A DNA stretch of 64,000 nt from Pseudocitrobacter faecalis (GCA_003315335.1 QNRL01000013.1:1-64000); one strand, 5' to 3'. Positions 40,377-51,280 are shown, counted from the first letter of the stretch. Notes: generated by a model from the letters alone, not told the origin. Numbers and translations are program-made.

Positions 40377-42923
40377 TTACGAAAAATACTGCTGCAACAA
40401 CGGGGCGTCGTTATCCTGGTTACTCGGTGGGAGTGTGCCAATCGCCTGGCTGCGGTAAGGAATAACCTGCGCGCGGCCATCAACTTTCACAATCTGATAG
40501 AACTGCGGCAGGTTGAAGTTGATAAAGCTTGAGCCGTAGGTAAAGCGATCGTGCGAGGAGGAGTAGAAGCGGCTGACGTCGCGCACCAGCTCCTCTTTGC
40601 TGCCTTCGCAGTGGTGATACACTTCCGCGCGGTTGGATTCATCCAGAATATAGATGTTAAAGCCCTGCTCTTCGCCGGAATCTTCAAAGAAGAACTGAAT
40701 AATCCCTTCGCTGGCAAAACCATCCACCACCTGCGGCAGTTTGACGTGGTTAGTCTCAACCTGCACCGACAAACCATGCAGTTTGTTGTGCGAGATGGCA
40801 CCATAGAATTCGATGGCGTTTTCCAGCTTCTGCACCGAGACGTTCAGGCGTTCGAAGAAAAGACCCCAGGTCTGGCCGGAGACGCGCAACGCTTTGAAGC
40901 GCCCGGTTTCCTGGCGTGTGCTGGAGAGACGTAGGTCGATACATTCAGAAACCAACTGCTGGACGCGGGTACGAATCAGGCCACGCAGATGCTGGCTATA
41001 ACAGAACACTTCCACGCTATCCGGCGGGGCGGCGTCCTGGTGCATTTTGCCGAGAATCGTTTTCAGCGCTTCAATCATCGCCTGCTCGCCGTTGAAGTGC
41101 AGCGTACGCACCTCGTTCCACGAGTTGCGATACAGCAGGTCGACGCTGCCTACGAGGCAGTTTTGTTCTTCACCAAAGCTGAAGACATCGAGCTTACGGA
41201 AGTCGAAATGGACTACCTGATTGCGGAAAGCCGCCGTCGGGTCATATTCGAGGTTAACGATAATCGCCAGATGGCGAATTTCACACGGGCTGTAAAGCGC
41301 TTTTGGCGTCGGCGCAGGCAGACGCAGCGGGAAGTGATGGGAAACATCCGCCACCATCTCCTGCAGTTTTGCGAGGTCGACAATACCGTTGCCCTTAATA
41401 AACAGGCGGGTACGTGAGGTCAGCAGGCCGTTAAACCAGGCCCACGCCACCAGCTTATTAAGATAGCGGTTATATTCAAGCGGCTGATGGCTGACGATGG
41501 CTTCCATATTCGGCGCGCGGTTGTAGAGATACCAACCGGTACGGTTGGCACGGCCCGGCGGCACGTGGATAAAGGTCAGGTTCGGCTCGGAGAGATCCGG
41601 TGAAATCTGCGGGTTAACCAGCGTCACTTTGCCCGGCAGCGCTTCAAACGCCGCGTACAGCTTACGGGTCAGCACACCGATGTCCTGCGGGCTGGCAGAG
41701 ACGCTCAGGTTGTTGCGACGCGCGAAGCGGATCAGGTTACGGTAGCTCTGCATCATGGCATCGAGCAATTCGTTATGCGCCTCGCGCACCTGATCGATCT
41801 TCCAGTTCGCCCGGTTATCCAGTTTAGCCAGACGCTCTTCGTCCCAGCCCCACTCTTTCACCAGTTGGCTCACCACTTCACGGCGCCAGCCAACGCACGC
41901 GCGTTCGCGGCTCAGCTTTTCGCAAACTTTGAGGTAGAAGCAGCGGCGCACCAGATCCAGACGCGTTTCGTCGTCGATCGCTTTGAGGTAGTCGGTCACG
42001 CGTTCCAGCATCATGCAGTAGGAGTCGAGACCAAATGAAACGATCTCGCCATCGTGCAGGCGCTGTTTGATATCTTTCGCCAGCAGGCGCGTATTGGGGT
42101 ATTCCCAGGAGTAGGCTTCCAGCAGCAGGGTTTTCAACACCGCTTTGTACGGTGAGTCGATACTCTTATACAGTTGCCACAGGCTGGCGCCAAAGTACTC
42201 TTCCGCCGACAGCGAACTCAACCCGCCAAGGTCGAGCCACTCGTTCGGCGTCAGCACGCCCTGCGCATAGAGCGTCATGACGTAGTCGTCGTAATGCTCT
42301 TCTTCTTCGCACGGCACCATATTCCACAGAATACGTTTCCCCGCGAGGCGCACGGCGGTGCGATAAAATTCATCCAGCAGCAAGATGTGCTGCGTGGAGC
42401 CGCAGTCTTCGCCGCCCAGGCTACCACTTTCGTTATGACGGAAGCGGTTTTCGTCGATCAGGAAGAAGCTGACTTCCACGCCCAGCGAGGCGGCCCAGCT
42501 TTCCAGCAGGCTGCATTTACGTTGCAGAAGTTGACGTTCGTCGTTATCGAGCCAGGACTGGTGACAAACCCAGATATCGAGGTCAGAAGAGCAGCTTTGC
42601 CCAACGGACGAGGTACTGCCCATCGAGTAGACGCCAGTTATCGGCAACTCGCCTTTTGGCGAGGCCTGCGGCGGCATACCACGATGCAGTTCAAGTTCGT
42701 CGAGGTAGTGGCGTTGGGTTTCATCAGGCGTGTAGAGGCAAATGCCTTTGGGAACGTTACCGTCGAGGTAACCCGGCATCAGTGGGTGATGATAATGTAA
42801 TAATGTCGGCAGTAGACTGTATACCTGCTGGAAAGCAGGGCCCATGGCAGCAAGCGCGCGATCCACACGCAGTTGATTGATGGCATCCAGTCTCTGTTTC
42901 AGTGTCTCAATATAGAGGTACAA
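40377..42923 (-). CDS. cyaA: Class I adenylate cyclase CyaA
   Basis: Makes cAMP for CRP-dependent catabolite control; activity depends on phosphorylated EIIA-Glc. The N-terminal catalytic domain (about 1-540) has the nucleotidyltransferase motif [18 protein letters not shown]; the C-terminal half is regulatory. I chose the TTG at 42923 ([12 protein letters not shown] after Met), giving 848 residues as in E. coli, which also starts at TTG. The frame has another TTG at 42944. The weak start and the upstream CRP site both limit CyaA level. Confidence 0.96.
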   Translation of the reverse strand: MYLYIETLKQRLDAINQLRVDRALAAMGPAFQQVYSLLPTLLHYHHPLMPGYLDGNVPKGICLYTPDETQRHYLDELELHRGMPPQASPKGELPITGVYSMGSTSSVGQSCSSDLDIWVCHQSWLDNDERQLLQRKCSLLESWAASLGVEVSFFLIDENRFRHNESGSLGGEDCGSTQHILLLDEFYRTAVRLAGKRILWNMVPCEEEEHYDDYVMTLYAQGVLTPNEWLDLGGLSSLSAEEYFGASLWQLYKSIDSPYKAVLKTLLLEAYSWEYPNTRLLAKDIKQRLHDGEIVSFGLDSYCMMLERVTDYLKAIDDETRLDLVRRCFYLKVCEKLSRERACVGWRREVVSQLVKEWGWDEERLAKLDNRANWKIDQVREAHNELLDAMMQSYRNLIRFARRNNLSVSASPQDIGVLTRKLYAAFEALPGKVTLVNPQISPDLSEPNLTFIHVPPGRANRTGWYLYNRAPNMEAIVSHQPLEYNRYLNKLVAWAWFNGLLTSRTRLFIKGNGIVDLAKLQEMVADVSHHFPLRLPAPTPKALYSPCEIRHLAIIVNLEYDPTAAFRNQVVHFDFRKLDVFSFGEEQNCLVGSVDLLYRNSWNEVRTLHFNGEQAMIEALKTILGKMHQDAAPPDSVEVFCYSQHLRGLIRTRVQQLVSECIDLRLSSTRQETGRFKALRVSGQTWGLFFERLNVSVQKLENAIEFYGAISHNKLHGLSVQVETNHVKLPQVVDGFASEGIIQFFFEDSGEEQGFNIYILDESNRAEVYHHCEGSKEELVRDVSRFYSSSHDRFTYGSSFINFNLPQFYQIVKVDGRAQVIPYRSQAIGTLPPSNQDNDAPLLQQYFS

Positions 42924-43062
42924 GACATATCGCCTGATGTTCAAAACCTGGCGTAGCGCCCGTGAAGGGAAGTACGGAGGTTTTTAGAATTTCAACAAGA
43001 ATCGTCGCCTTTGTCGTCCGTCCTTATGATTATGGTGGTGCGGACGAACAAATGGTTTAAAA

Positions 43063-43078
43063 CGTGATCAATTTAACA
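43063..43078. promoter_or_regulatory. CRP site in cyaA promoter region
   Basis: On the minus strand TGTTA-AATTGA-TCACG resembles the CRP consensus (TGTGA-N6-TCACA) and the known CRP site at cyaA P2 of E. coli. It is 140 bp upstream of cyaA. CRP-cAMP represses cyaA in E. coli, a negative feedback. The rest of the 360-bp cyaA-hemC gap shows no other clear element to me. Confidence 0.7.
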
Positions 43079-43283
43079 CCTTGCTGGTTGACCGTAAAGA
43101 AAGTTGCACTACATACAAGTGTAGCACCGTTTGTTATCTGTAAATTCCACAATACGTTTAGGTCTATATTGGAAACTTCCAGAAAATACGGGCCAGCCAG
43201 ACATTACCCAAACACCGTGAAAACTAACATCATTAAAGCAACAATGTTAGGATGGGCCGTGGACGACAATGACGGTAACAAGC

Positions 43284-44225
43284 ATGTTAGACAAAGTTTT
43301 GAGAATTGCCACACGCCAAAGTCCTCTTGCACTTTGGCAGGCACACTATGTTAAAGACCGCCTGATGGCCTGTCATCCGGGGCTGACGGTTGAACTCGTG
43401 CCGCTGGTGACACGCGGCGATGTGATCCTGGATACCCCGCTGGCAAAAGTGGGCGGTAAAGGGCTGTTTGTAAAAGAGCTTGAGCTGGCATTGCTGGAAA
43501 ACCGGGCCGATATCGCCGTTCACTCCATGAAAGATGTTCCCGTCGATTTCCCTGAAGGCCTGGGTCTGGTGACCATTTGTGAGCGCGAAGATCCGCGCGA
43601 TGCGTTTGTCTCCAACCGCTATGCTTCGCTGGACGATTTACCGGCAGGCAGCATCGTCGGCACCTCCAGCCTGCGTCGCCAGTGCCAGATTGCGGAATAT
43701 CGCCCCGATTTAGAGATTCGTTCTCTGCGCGGCAACGTCGGCACGCGTCTTGGTAAACTGGATAATGGCGATTACGACGCCATTATTCTGGCCGTCGCCG
43801 GTCTGAAACGTCTGAAACTTGACGATCGCATTCGACAGGCGATGCCGCCTGAGCAATCATTACCGGCTGTCGGCCAGGGTGCCGTCGGCATCGAATGTCG
43901 CCTGGATGATGACTACACGCGGACGCTACTGGCTCCGCTTAACGATGCGCAAACGGCCACGCGCGTACTGGCGGAACGCGCCATGAACACGCGTCTGGAA
44001 GGCGGCTGTCAGGTACCCATTGGCAGCTATGCCGAACTCAACAACGGTGAACTGTGGCTACGCGCGCTGGTTGGCGCGCCGGATGGTTCACAGATGGTGC
44101 GCGGCGAACGACGCGGCAAGCCTGAAGACGCTGAACGGCTGGGCGTTGAGCTCGCTGAAGAGCTGTTGAACAACGGTGCGCGCGAAATCCTCACCGCCGT
44201 CTACAACGGAGAGAAGCCAGAATGA
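43284..44225 (+). CDS. hemC: Hydroxymethylbilane synthase HemC
   Basis: Polymerises four porphobilinogens to hydroxymethylbilane. The dipyrromethane cofactor Cys lies in [13 protein letters not shown] near residue 242; [10 protein letters not shown] and RGNVGTRL bind substrate. The frame opens at 43269, but the conserved start is the ATG at 43284 ([17 protein letters not shown]), giving 313 residues. It is divergent from cyaA and heads hemCDXY; it overlaps hemD by 4 bp. Confidence 0.97.
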   Translation: MLDKVLRIATRQSPLALWQAHYVKDRLMACHPGLTVELVPLVTRGDVILDTPLAKVGGKGLFVKELELALLENRADIAVHSMKDVPVDFPEGLGLVTICEREDPRDAFVSNRYASLDDLPAGSIVGTSSLRRQCQIAEYRPDLEIRSLRGNVGTRLGKLDNGDYDAIILAVAGLKRLKLDDRIRQAMPPEQSLPAVGQGAVGIECRLDDDYTRTLLAPLNDAQTATRVLAERAMNTRLEGGCQVPIGSYAELNNGELWLRALVGAPDGSQMVRGERRGKPEDAERLGVELAEELLNNGAREILTAVYNGEKPE

Positions 44226-44962
44226 GTATCCTGGTCACCCGCCCGTCTCCAAAAGGAGAAGAATTAGTGAGCCGTCTGCGCACACTGGGGCGAGTGGCCT
44301 GGAGCTTTCCGCTGATTGAAATCACCCCCGGTCGCGAACTTGCGGCACTCTCTCCTGCCCTGGACGCTTTGCGCCCCGACGATTTGCTCTTCGCGCTATC
44401 GCCGCACGCTGTGTCGTATGCGCACGCTCATCTGCAACAGCAGGGCCAGCATTGGCCGCAGCAAGCGGCTTGTTTCGCCATTGGGCGCAGCACAGCGCTG
44501 GCGTTGCATCAGGTGAGCGGTCGCCAGGTACGGTATCCTTTGGATCGGGAAATCAGTGAAGTCTTGCTACAATTACCTGAATTACAAAATATTGCGGGTA
44601 AGAAAGCGCTCATCTTACGCGGCAATGGCGGGCGTGAACTGTTAGGCGAAACGCTGGCCGCACGCGGCGCTGAAGTCACATTCTGTGAATGTTATCAACG
44701 CAGCGCTGTCCATTATGATGGCGCGGCAGAAGCCATGCGCTGGCAAAAACGTGAGGTGTCGACCCTCGTCGTCACCAGCGGGGAAATGTTACACCAACTT
44801 TGGGCACTCATTCCGCAATGGTATCGCGAGCACTGGCTGCTGCGCTGCCGTTTGCTGGTTGTCAGTGAGCGTCTTGCACAACTGGCCCGGGAGCTGGGCT
44901 GGCAGGAAATTCAGGTTGCCGATAGCGCTGACAACGATGCGCTGCTGCGCGCACTACAATAA
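44222..44962 (+). CDS. hemD: Uroporphyrinogen-III synthase HemD
   Basis: Cyclises hydroxymethylbilane with D-ring inversion to uroporphyrinogen III. It has 246 residues, the usual length, with the two-lobed fold; the family is poorly conserved, but the N-terminal [17 protein letters not shown] and [12 protein letters not shown] near 180 are typical. It overlaps hemC by ATGA. Confidence 0.94.
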   Translation: MSILVTRPSPKGEELVSRLRTLGRVAWSFPLIEITPGRELAALSPALDALRPDDLLFALSPHAVSYAHAHLQQQGQHWPQQAACFAIGRSTALALHQVSGRQVRYPLDREISEVLLQLPELQNIAGKKALILRGNGGRELLGETLAARGAEVTFCECYQRSAVHYDGAAEAMRWQKREVSTLVVTSGEMLHQLWALIPQWYREHWLLRCRLLVVSERLAQLARELGWQEIQVADSADNDALLRALQ

Positions 44963-44982
44963 CTTCAAAACTGGAAGCCATA

Positions 44983-46158
44983 ATGACGGATCAAAAAGAA
45001 AACTCCGCCGTGGTTGAAGAGACCAGGGAGGCCGTGGAGACCACGCCACAGCCAGAAGCACAAAAATCCACGGACGCCGCAAAGAAATCCGGCGGCGCGA
45101 AAACCAGCCTGGTGCTGAGCGGCGTGGCGATCGCGATTGCGCTGGCGGCAGGCGTGGGGCTGTATGGCTGGGGAAAACAGCAGGCCGTAAATCAAACCAC
45201 CGCCAACGACACGCTGGCGAATCAACTGGTTACACTACAAAAAGCGCAGGACGATCAGAAAACACAATTCGATGCCCTGCTGAAACAACAGGCCGCACAG
45301 CTTGCCGAGGCGCAGAATCAGCGCGATGCGCTGGCGAAACAGCTCGATGAAGTGCAGCAAAAAGTGGCGGCCATTTCCGGTACCGATGCCAAAACCTGGC
45401 TGCTGGCGCAGTCTGACTTCCTCGTGAAGCTGGCAGGCCGCAAGTTGTGGAGCGATCAGGATGTCACCACCGCCGCCGCGCTGTTGAAAAGCGCCGACGC
45501 CAGTCTGGCCGACATGAATGACCCGAGCCTGATTAGCGCCCGTCGCGCCATCACTGAAGATATCGCAAGCCTGGGCGCGGTTTCTCAGGTGGACTACGAT
45601 GGCATCATCCTGAAAGTAAATCAGCTGGCGAATCAGGTGGATAACCTGCGTCTGGCGGATAACAACACCGATGATTCCCCGATGGATGCCGATAGCGATG
45701 AGCTCTCCAGTTCTATTGGCGAGTGGCGCGTGAATCTGCAAAAAAGCTGGCAGAACTTTATGGATAGCTTTATCACCATTCGCCGCCGCGATGAGACCGC
45801 CGTTCCGCTGTTAGCACCGAATCAGGATATCTATCTGCGGGAAAATATTCGCTCGCGCTTGCTGGTTGCCGCACAGGCTGTACCGCGTCATCAGGAAGAG
45901 ACTTACAAACAGGCGCTGGATAACGTGTCGACGTGGGTTCGCGCCTACTACGACACCGACGATGCCACTACCAAAAGCTTCCTTGATGACGTTGATAAAC
46001 TGAGCCAGCAGAGCATCACCATGAACGTGCCGGAAACGCTGCAAAGCCAGCCGATTCTGGAAAAGCTGATGCAGACGCGCGTGCGTAATCTGATGGCGCA
46101 GCCCGCTGCGGCCGCCCCGGCTGAAACGCCTGCCCCTGCCGCGCCTCAAGGAGAGTAA
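44983..46158 (+). CDS. hemX: HemX protein
   Basis: Inner-membrane protein of 391 residues. It has a charged cytoplasmic N-terminus (about 1-38), one membrane helix (about 39-58, [20 protein letters not shown]), then a long periplasmic coiled-coil region and an Ala/Pro-rich end. It is often misnamed uroporphyrinogen III methyltransferase, but no SAM-binding motif is seen. It lies between hemD and hemY; function is unclear. Confidence 0.93.
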   Translation: MTDQKENSAVVEETREAVETTPQPEAQKSTDAAKKSGGAKTSLVLSGVAIAIALAAGVGLYGWGKQQAVNQTTANDTLANQLVTLQKAQDDQKTQFDALLKQQAAQLAEAQNQRDALAKQLDEVQQKVAAISGTDAKTWLLAQSDFLVKLAGRKLWSDQDVTTAAALLKSADASLADMNDPSLISARRAITEDIASLGAVSQVDYDGIILKVNQLANQVDNLRLADNNTDDSPMDADSDELSSSIGEWRVNLQKSWQNFMDSFITIRRRDETAVPLLAPNQDIYLRENIRSRLLVAAQAVPRHQEETYKQALDNVSTWVRAYYDTDDATTKSFLDDVDKLSQQSITMNVPETLQSQPILEKLMQTRVRNLMAQPAAAAPAETPAPAAPQGE

Positions 46159-46160
46159 TC

Positions 46161-47357
46161 ATGTTGAAAGTTTTATTACTCTTCGCACTGCTGATCGCCG
46201 GGATCGTCGTCGGCCCGATGCTCGCCGGGCACCAGGGTTACGTGCTGATCCAAACGGATAACTACAACGTCGAAACCAGCGTCACCGGGTTAGTGATCAT
46301 TATGATCCTCATCATGGTGGTACTGTTTGCCCTCGAATGGGTGCTGCGTCGCATCTTCCGCACCGGTGCGCATACGCGCGGCTGGTTCGTAGGCCGCAAA
46401 CGCCGCCGCGCGCGTAAGCAAACGGAACAGGCGCTGCTCAAACTGGCAGAAGGCGATTACCAGCAGGTTGAGAAGCTGATGGCGAAAAATGCCGATCACG
46501 CCGAACAGCCGGTGGTGAACTATCTGCTGGCCGCCGAAGCCGCCCAACAGCGCGGTGATGAGGCACGCGCCAATCAGCATCTGCAACGCGCAGAAGAGAA
46601 TGCCGGCAATGATTTGATTCCGGTTGAAATCACCCGCGTGCGTTTACAGCTTGCGCGCAATGAAGATCACGCGGCACGCCACGGCGTCGATAAGCTGCTG
46701 GAAATTACGCCGCGTCATCCGGAAGTGCTACGTCTTGCCGAGCAGGCTTACATCCGCACCGGCGCATGGAGCTCCCTGCTGGATATCATCCCTTCCATGG
46801 CGAAAGCCAACGTGGGTGATGAAGCCCATCGTGCCGCGCTGGAGCAACAGGCGTGGATTGGCCTGATGGATAAAGCCCGTGCCGACGAAGGAAGCGAAGG
46901 GTTACGCAACTGGTGGAAAAACCAGAGCCGTAAAACGCGCCACGAAGTGCCGCTTCAGGTAGCCATGGCGGAGCACTTAATTGAGTGTGACGACCATGAC
47001 ACGGCGCAGCAAATCATCATCGACGGGCTGAAACGCCAGTATGACGATCGTCTGGTGTTGTTGATCCCGCGTCTGCGCACCAATAATCCGGAACAACTGG
47101 AAAAAATGCTGCGCCAGCAGATTAAGAGCGTTGGCGATCGTCCACTGCTCTGGAGCACGCTGGGCCAATCGCTGATGAAACACGGCGAGTGGCAGGAAGC
47201 GAGCATCGCTTTCCGCGCCGCGCTTAAACAGCGCCCCGATGCCTTCGACTATGCCTGGCTTGCCGACACCCTCGACCGTCTGAAAAGGCCGGAAGAGGCT
47301 GCGGCGATGCGCCGCGATGGATTGATGCTTACCTTGCAAAATAATCCACCGCAATAA
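46161..47357 (+). CDS. hemY: HemY protein (TPR)
   Basis: Inner-membrane protein of 398 residues with two N-terminal membrane segments (about 2-20 and 42-60), then a cytoplasmic TPR-like helical region. The enteric HemY family is unrelated to the protoporphyrinogen oxidase also named HemY in Bacillus. Its exact role in haem metabolism is not fixed. It is last gene of hemCDXY and is followed by a terminator. Confidence 0.93.
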   Translation: MLKVLLLFALLIAGIVVGPMLAGHQGYVLIQTDNYNVETSVTGLVIIMILIMVVLFALEWVLRRIFRTGAHTRGWFVGRKRRRARKQTEQALLKLAEGDYQQVEKLMAKNADHAEQPVVNYLLAAEAAQQRGDEARANQHLQRAEENAGNDLIPVEITRVRLQLARNEDHAARHGVDKLLEITPRHPEVLRLAEQAYIRTGAWSSLLDIIPSMAKANVGDEAHRAALEQQAWIGLMDKARADEGSEGLRNWWKNQSRKTRHEVPLQVAMAEHLIECDDHDTAQQIIIDGLKRQYDDRLVLLIPRLRTNNPEQLEKMLRQQIKSVGDRPLLWSTLGQSLMKHGEWQEASIAFRAALKQRPDAFDYAWLADTLDRLKRPEEAAAMRRDGLMLTLQNNPPQ

Positions 47358-47369
47358 TCACTGCTTCAG

Positions 47370-47393
47370 GGGGGCCAATCGGCCCCCTTTTTT
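47370..47393 (+). terminator. hemCDXY intrinsic terminator
   Basis: GGGGGCC (47370-47376) pairs with GGCCCCC (47381-47387), then six T. It lies 13 bp after the hemY stop. Confidence 0.92.
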
Positions 47394-47399
47394 AGCCAT

Positions 47400-47601
47400 A
47401 AAAAAACGCCTGCTCACAGGAGCAGGCGTTAAAACAGGTCTTTATGACAACAATGGGTGCTTCACTCAACGTTATGTCCATGGTGTCTGATGAGGCCTGA
47501 GCGACATCTGTCATCGGACGATAAGCACCGTAAACGGCTCTGCGTCATTCCTGAGTTTATGAGGCCAGAAGGCGAGCATAAGAGATGGAATGAGCATCTA
47601 C
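47400..47601 (-). ncRNA. glmZ: Small regulatory RNA GlmZ
   Basis: Minus-strand RNA matching GlmZ of E. coli in start (GTAGATGCTCATTCCATCTC), in the glmS-pairing region with AACGTTGAGTGAAGCACCCA, and in its ending hairpin AACGCCTGCTC...GAGCAGGCGTT followed by U. About 202 nt. GlmZ with Hfq activates translation of glmS mRNA; RapZ and RNase E cleave it, and GlmY protects it. It is convergent with hemY, in the same hemY-aslA position as in E. coli. Confidence 0.93.
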
Positions 47602-48003
47602 GGCGCGCATTATTGCACACACTTTGACACAAAATCATCCCCTTTCTGAAGGAATGGGATTTTTCTGTACAAAAATTGTATTTCTTTTCTCCCCCAATCA
47701 AATAACATGATATTTATTTTATAAATTCATTTTGAGAATAAATAATAAACGCCCATTCATTAAAAATATAATTATGGGTATATTTAATAATTGAATTCAT
47801 ATGAAATATAAATAAATCATTCGCAAAAAATTAAAAACCGCAATAATAATCAAAGAGATGCCATTTCATTATCTTACAAATCATACGTCTGGAGAGTAGG
47901 ATGATGAAGCGCATGATCTTTTATCTCTACAGAAATTTATATTTATGCGCCTCACTGCGAAATTACTCCTTCATGTGGAAGATATGAAAACGGAGCATTA
48001 ATA
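47602..48003. other. A+T-rich gap upstream of glmZ and aslA
   Basis: A 402-bp stretch between divergent glmZ and aslA, very rich in A and T from about 47690 to 47880. No gene is supported. The glmZ end holds an AATAAT -10-like hexamer 7 bases before the RNA start and a degenerate TGTCA-N7-TGCA match to a sigma-54 site. The aslA end holds no clear promoter that I can name. Confidence 0.6.
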
Positions 48004-49656
48004 ATGGACTTTTCTTTTTCACCAAAATTGCTTGTTGTCGCGATGGCTGCAGCCCTTCCTGTCCTGGCCTACGCTGCGGATACACCAGCTTCCGCCACCG
48101 CGCGTAAAGGCTTTGCGGGATACGATCATCCTAACCAGTACCTGGTTACCCCGGCAACCAAAATTGCCGATAACATGATGCCGGTTATGCAACATCCGGC
48201 ACAGGACAAACAAACTCAGCAGAAACTGGCTGAATTGCAGAAAAAAACCGGTAAGAAACCGAACGTGGTGATTTTCCTGCTGGATGATGTCGGCTGGATG
48301 GACGTCGGCTTTAACGGCGGCGGTGTGGCGGTGGGCAACCCAACGCCAGATATTGACGCCGTCGCCAGCCAGGGGTTAATTCTCACTTCTGCCTATTCGC
48401 AGCCAAGTTCTTCTCCAACCCGCGCCACTATTCTGACCGGACAGTATTCCGTTCACCACGGCATTCTGATGCCGCCTATGTACGGTATGCCCGGCGGGCT
48501 GGAAGGGCTCACCACGCTGCCGCAACTGTTGCACGATCAGGGCTACGTGACGCAGGCCATTGGTAAATGGCACATGGGCGAAAACGAAGGCTCGCAGCCG
48601 CAAAACGTGGGCTTTGACGATTTCCGTGGCTTTAACTCCGTGTCGGATATGTACACCGAGTGGCGTGACGTGAATGTGAACCCGGAAGTAGCGCTCAGCC
48701 CGGCACGTTCGGAATACATCAAAAAACTGCCGTTCAGCAAGGATGATGTTCACGCCGTACGCGGTGGCAAGCAGGAAGCCGTTGCCGATATCACGCCGAA
48801 GTATATGGAAGATCTCGATCAGCGCTGGATGAAATACGGCGTCGACTTTATCAATAAGATGGCGAAGAGCGATAAACCATTCTTCCTCTACTACGGTACG
48901 CGCGGTTGCCACTTCGACAACTACCCGAATGCGAAATACGCGGGCAGTTCTCCGGCGCGCACCTCCTACAGCGATTGCATGGTTGAGATGAATGATATCT
49001 TCGCCAATCTGTATAAAACGCTGGAAAAAACCGGTCAGCTCGAGAATACGCTGATTGTTTTCACCTCCGATAACGGCCCGGAAGCGGAAGTGCCGCCGCA
49101 TGGTCGTACGCCGTTCCGCGGCTCTAAAGGATCAACCTGGGAAGGCGGCGTGCGCGTACCAACGTTTGTTTACTGGAAAGGAATGATTCAGCCGCGTAAA
49201 TCTGATGGCATTGTCGATCTCGCCGACCTGTTCCCGACCACGCTGGATCTGGCCGGGCATCCGGGCGCTGAAGTGGCGAAACTGGTACCGAAGACCACCT
49301 TTATTGATGGCGTAGACCAGACCTCGTTCTTCGTAGGCGACAATGGTCAGTCTAATCGTAAGGCCGAGCACTATTTCCTGAATGGTCAGTTGGCGGCGGT
49401 TCGTATGGATGAGTTTAAGTACCATATGGTCATCCAACAGCCGTATGCCTTTACACAAAGCGGTTATCAGGGCGGTTTCACCGGCGCCGTGATGCCAACC
49501 GCCGGCTCCATGGTCTTTAACCTCTACACCGATCCACAGGAGTCTGATTCTATCGGGGTGCGTCATATCCCGATGGGTGTGCCGCTGCAAACAGAAGCGC
49601 ATGCTTACATGGAAATTCTGAAGAAGTACCCGCCTAAAGTGCAGATCAAACTGTAA
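48004..49656 (+). CDS. aslA: Periplasmic arylsulfatase AslA
   Basis: Type I sulfatase of 550 residues with a signal peptide cut near AYA-AD (residue 25). The sulfatase signature is a serine-type S-S-P-T-R (Ser136 to Arg140), then ATILTGQ. The metal-binding DD lies in [10 protein letters not shown], and the later SDNGPEAE holds another ligand. Ser136 would become formylglycine through an anaerobic-type maturase, and aslB lies next door, convergent. The physiological substrate is unknown. Confidence 0.95.
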   Translation: MDFSFSPKLLVVAMAAALPVLAYAADTPASATARKGFAGYDHPNQYLVTPATKIADNMMPVMQHPAQDKQTQQKLAELQKKTGKKPNVVIFLLDDVGWMDVGFNGGGVAVGNPTPDIDAVASQGLILTSAYSQPSSSPTRATILTGQYSVHHGILMPPMYGMPGGLEGLTTLPQLLHDQGYVTQAIGKWHMGENEGSQPQNVGFDDFRGFNSVSDMYTEWRDVNVNPEVALSPARSEYIKKLPFSKDDVHAVRGGKQEAVADITPKYMEDLDQRWMKYGVDFINKMAKSDKPFFLYYGTRGCHFDNYPNAKYAGSSPARTSYSDCMVEMNDIFANLYKTLEKTGQLENTLIVFTSDNGPEAEVPPHGRTPFRGSKGSTWEGGVRVPTFVYWKGMIQPRKSDGIVDLADLFPTTLDLAGHPGAEVAKLVPKTTFIDGVDQTSFFVGDNGQSNRKAEHYFLNGQLAAVRMDEFKYHMVIQQPYAFTQSGYQGGFTGAVMPTAGSMVFNLYTDPQESDSIGVRHIPMGVPLQTEAHAYMEILKKYPPKVQIKL

Positions 49657-49668
49657 CGCATGGACACA

Positions 49669-49696
49669 AGCCCGCCGATCATCAGCGGGCTTTTTT
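49669..49696 (+). terminator. aslA intrinsic terminator
   Basis: AGCCCGC (49669-49675) pairs with GCGGGCT (49685-49691), followed by six T (49691-49696). The aslB stop codon and its last codons lie inside this sequence on the other strand. Confidence 0.88.
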
Positions 49697-50932
49697 ATTT
49701 TGCGGAAAAATCAGATGCGCCTTCATGATATCGCTGGCCGGGCGGCCGCTGGCGATCAGGTCGCGCATCGCTTTCAGATAGGGTGGTAAATGGCGGAAGT
49801 AGTGACGCAATCCCTCGCAGAGATAGTTTATATCGCCGTCATTTCCGGGCATAAAGCGATGCCTGGGGCAACCCCCCCAGCACGCTTTTAATACATCGCA
49901 CCGCTTGCAGGCCAATGGCAGGCGCGCATATTTATCCTGCCCAAACTGCTGCTGAGCGGGAACATCAATCATATCTGCAAAGGTGTGGTGATGAAGATTG
50001 CCGAGATGATATTTCGGGTAAACGTAGTGATCGCAAGCGTAAACATCGCCGTTATGCTCCACCACCACCGAGCGTCCGCAGGTGGGCTGATGATGACAAA
50101 CCGCGCCTGGCGCGCCGACAAAGTTAGCGAATGCCCATTCAATGTTCATTACAAAGACAGTGCCAACATCGCGCTGGATCCAGCGTTCGAACACCGCCGT
50201 CAGGAATTCACCGTACGCTCTCGGAAGGACTGACCATTCCGTGACCCCCTCTGCCGCGCTTTCGCTTCCGGGCCCATGCAAAGAAAGGCCTGCTTTGGCT
50301 TCCCACGTTCCGGCTTGTCGCTCAACCACCGGAATAAACTGGATAAACTGCACCCCGGCCTCGCAGAGAAAATCATACACTTTTCGCGGTTCCAGCGCGC
50401 TTTGCCGGTTTACGCAGGCCAGCACGTTGTAGTCGACGCCGTGTTTTTGGAGTAACGCCAGTGCGCGCATCACCAGCTTGTGCGTCGGCTTTCCGCCTTT
50501 GGTCAGGCGATATGCATTGTGAATATCTGCCGGGCCATCCAGCGACAGGCCGATTAAAAAGTGATGTTGCCGGAAAAAGGTACACCACTCATCATCCAGC
50601 AGCACGCCGTTGGTTTGAAAACTGTTACTAATGCGCCGACCCGCGCCATATTTCGCCTGTAATGCCACTGCACGCCGGTAAAAGTCTAGCCCCAGCAACG
50701 TCGGCTCACCTCCTTGCCAGGTAAACGCCACCTCAGTCTGCCCTTCAACGGCAGCAATATAGTTTTTGATGTAAGCATCCAGCGTCGCATCGTTCATCCG
50801 CGAGCACGTACCAGCGTCGGAATAAAGCGCCTGCTTTTCCAGGTAGAAACAGTAAGTACAGTTGAGGTTGCATTCGGATCCGCTGGGTTTCGCCATCGCA
50901 TGAAACGCGCGGATTGGGATCTGGTGTGACAT
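49682..50932 (-). CDS. aslB: Anaerobic sulfatase maturase homolog AslB
   Basis: Radical SAM/SPASM enzyme that converts the active-site Ser or Cys of sulfatases to formylglycine. The CX3CX2C cluster is Cys21, Cys25, Cys28 (CNLNCTYC); SPASM cysteines lie in HHQPTCGRS, DVYACDHY and CKRCDVLKACWGGC. Of two in-frame starts, the ATG at 50932 has AAGGA eight bases upstream; the one at 50941 has its SD touching it. I chose 50932 (416 residues). The C-terminus (NKKAR) is encoded by the aslA terminator. Confidence 0.93.
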   Translation of the reverse strand: MSHQIPIRAFHAMAKPSGSECNLNCTYCFYLEKQALYSDAGTCSRMNDATLDAYIKNYIAAVEGQTEVAFTWQGGEPTLLGLDFYRRAVALQAKYGAGRRISNSFQTNGVLLDDEWCTFFRQHHFLIGLSLDGPADIHNAYRLTKGGKPTHKLVMRALALLQKHGVDYNVLACVNRQSALEPRKVYDFLCEAGVQFIQFIPVVERQAGTWEAKAGLSLHGPGSESAAEGVTEWSVLPRAYGEFLTAVFERWIQRDVGTVFVMNIEWAFANFVGAPGAVCHHQPTCGRSVVVEHNGDVYACDHYVYPKYHLGNLHHHTFADMIDVPAQQQFGQDKYARLPLACKRCDVLKACWGGCPRHRFMPGNDGDINYLCEGLRHYFRHLPPYLKAMRDLIASGRPASDIMKAHLIFPQNKKAR

Positions 50933-51045
50933 CGTCGCCATCCTTAAGCATCAGAATCCGCCATCATAGTGATATGCAGATTTGCGAAAGGGGCGTTTTT
51001 TGCGAATGGCGGGAAATTCAGAAATGTGCGCGATGCACAGAAAAC

Positions 51046-51070
51046 AAAAAACCCCGCCGAAGCGGGGTTC
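51046..51070 (-). terminator. tRNA operon terminator (after proM)
   Basis: AACCCCGC-type stem: on the minus strand ACCCCGCTTCGGCGGGGT (51051-51068) with a TTCG loop, followed by U. It lies 8 bases after the proM tRNA. Confidence 0.93.
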
Positions 51071-51075
51071 AAAAT

Positions 51076-51152
51076 TGGTCGGCGAGAGAGGATTCGAACC
51101 TCCGACCCACTGGTCCCAAACCAGTTGCGCTACCAAGCTGCGCTACTCGCCG
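51076..51152 (-). tRNA. proM: tRNA-Pro(TGG)
   Basis: 77-nt tRNA with encoded CCA. The cloverleaf starts CGGCGAG and ends CTCGCCGACCA; the anticodon loop TTTGGGA has anticodon TGG. Sequence matches the enteric proM tRNA. Fourth of the argX-hisR-leuT-proM operon. Confidence 0.97.
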
Positions 51153-51193
51153 AAATACTGCTTTTTGAATTTTTAGTTCAATCTTTAAAGTCG

Positions 51194-51280
51194 TGGTGCG
51201 AGGGGGGGGACTTGAACCCCCACGTCCGTAAGAACACTAACACCTGAAGCTAGCGCGTCTACCAATTCCGCCACCTTCGC
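51194..51280 (-). tRNA. leuT: tRNA-Leu(CAG)
   Basis: 87-nt class II tRNA with long variable arm and encoded CCA; anticodon CAG. It starts GCGAAGGTGG and ends CCTCGCACCA. The variable arm reads GTGTTCTTACGGAC where E. coli leuT has GTGTCCTTACGGAC, changing a G-C pair to G-U. Confidence 0.96.

Noticed and set aside
43064-43354. 96-residue open frame in the cyaA-hemC gap
   Set aside because: It runs into hemC in another frame, lacks a ribosome-binding site, and overlaps the CRP site region.
47462-47701. 79-residue open frame over glmZ
   Set aside because: It covers most of GlmZ, a structured non-coding RNA, on the same strand, with no ribosome-binding sequence or known product.
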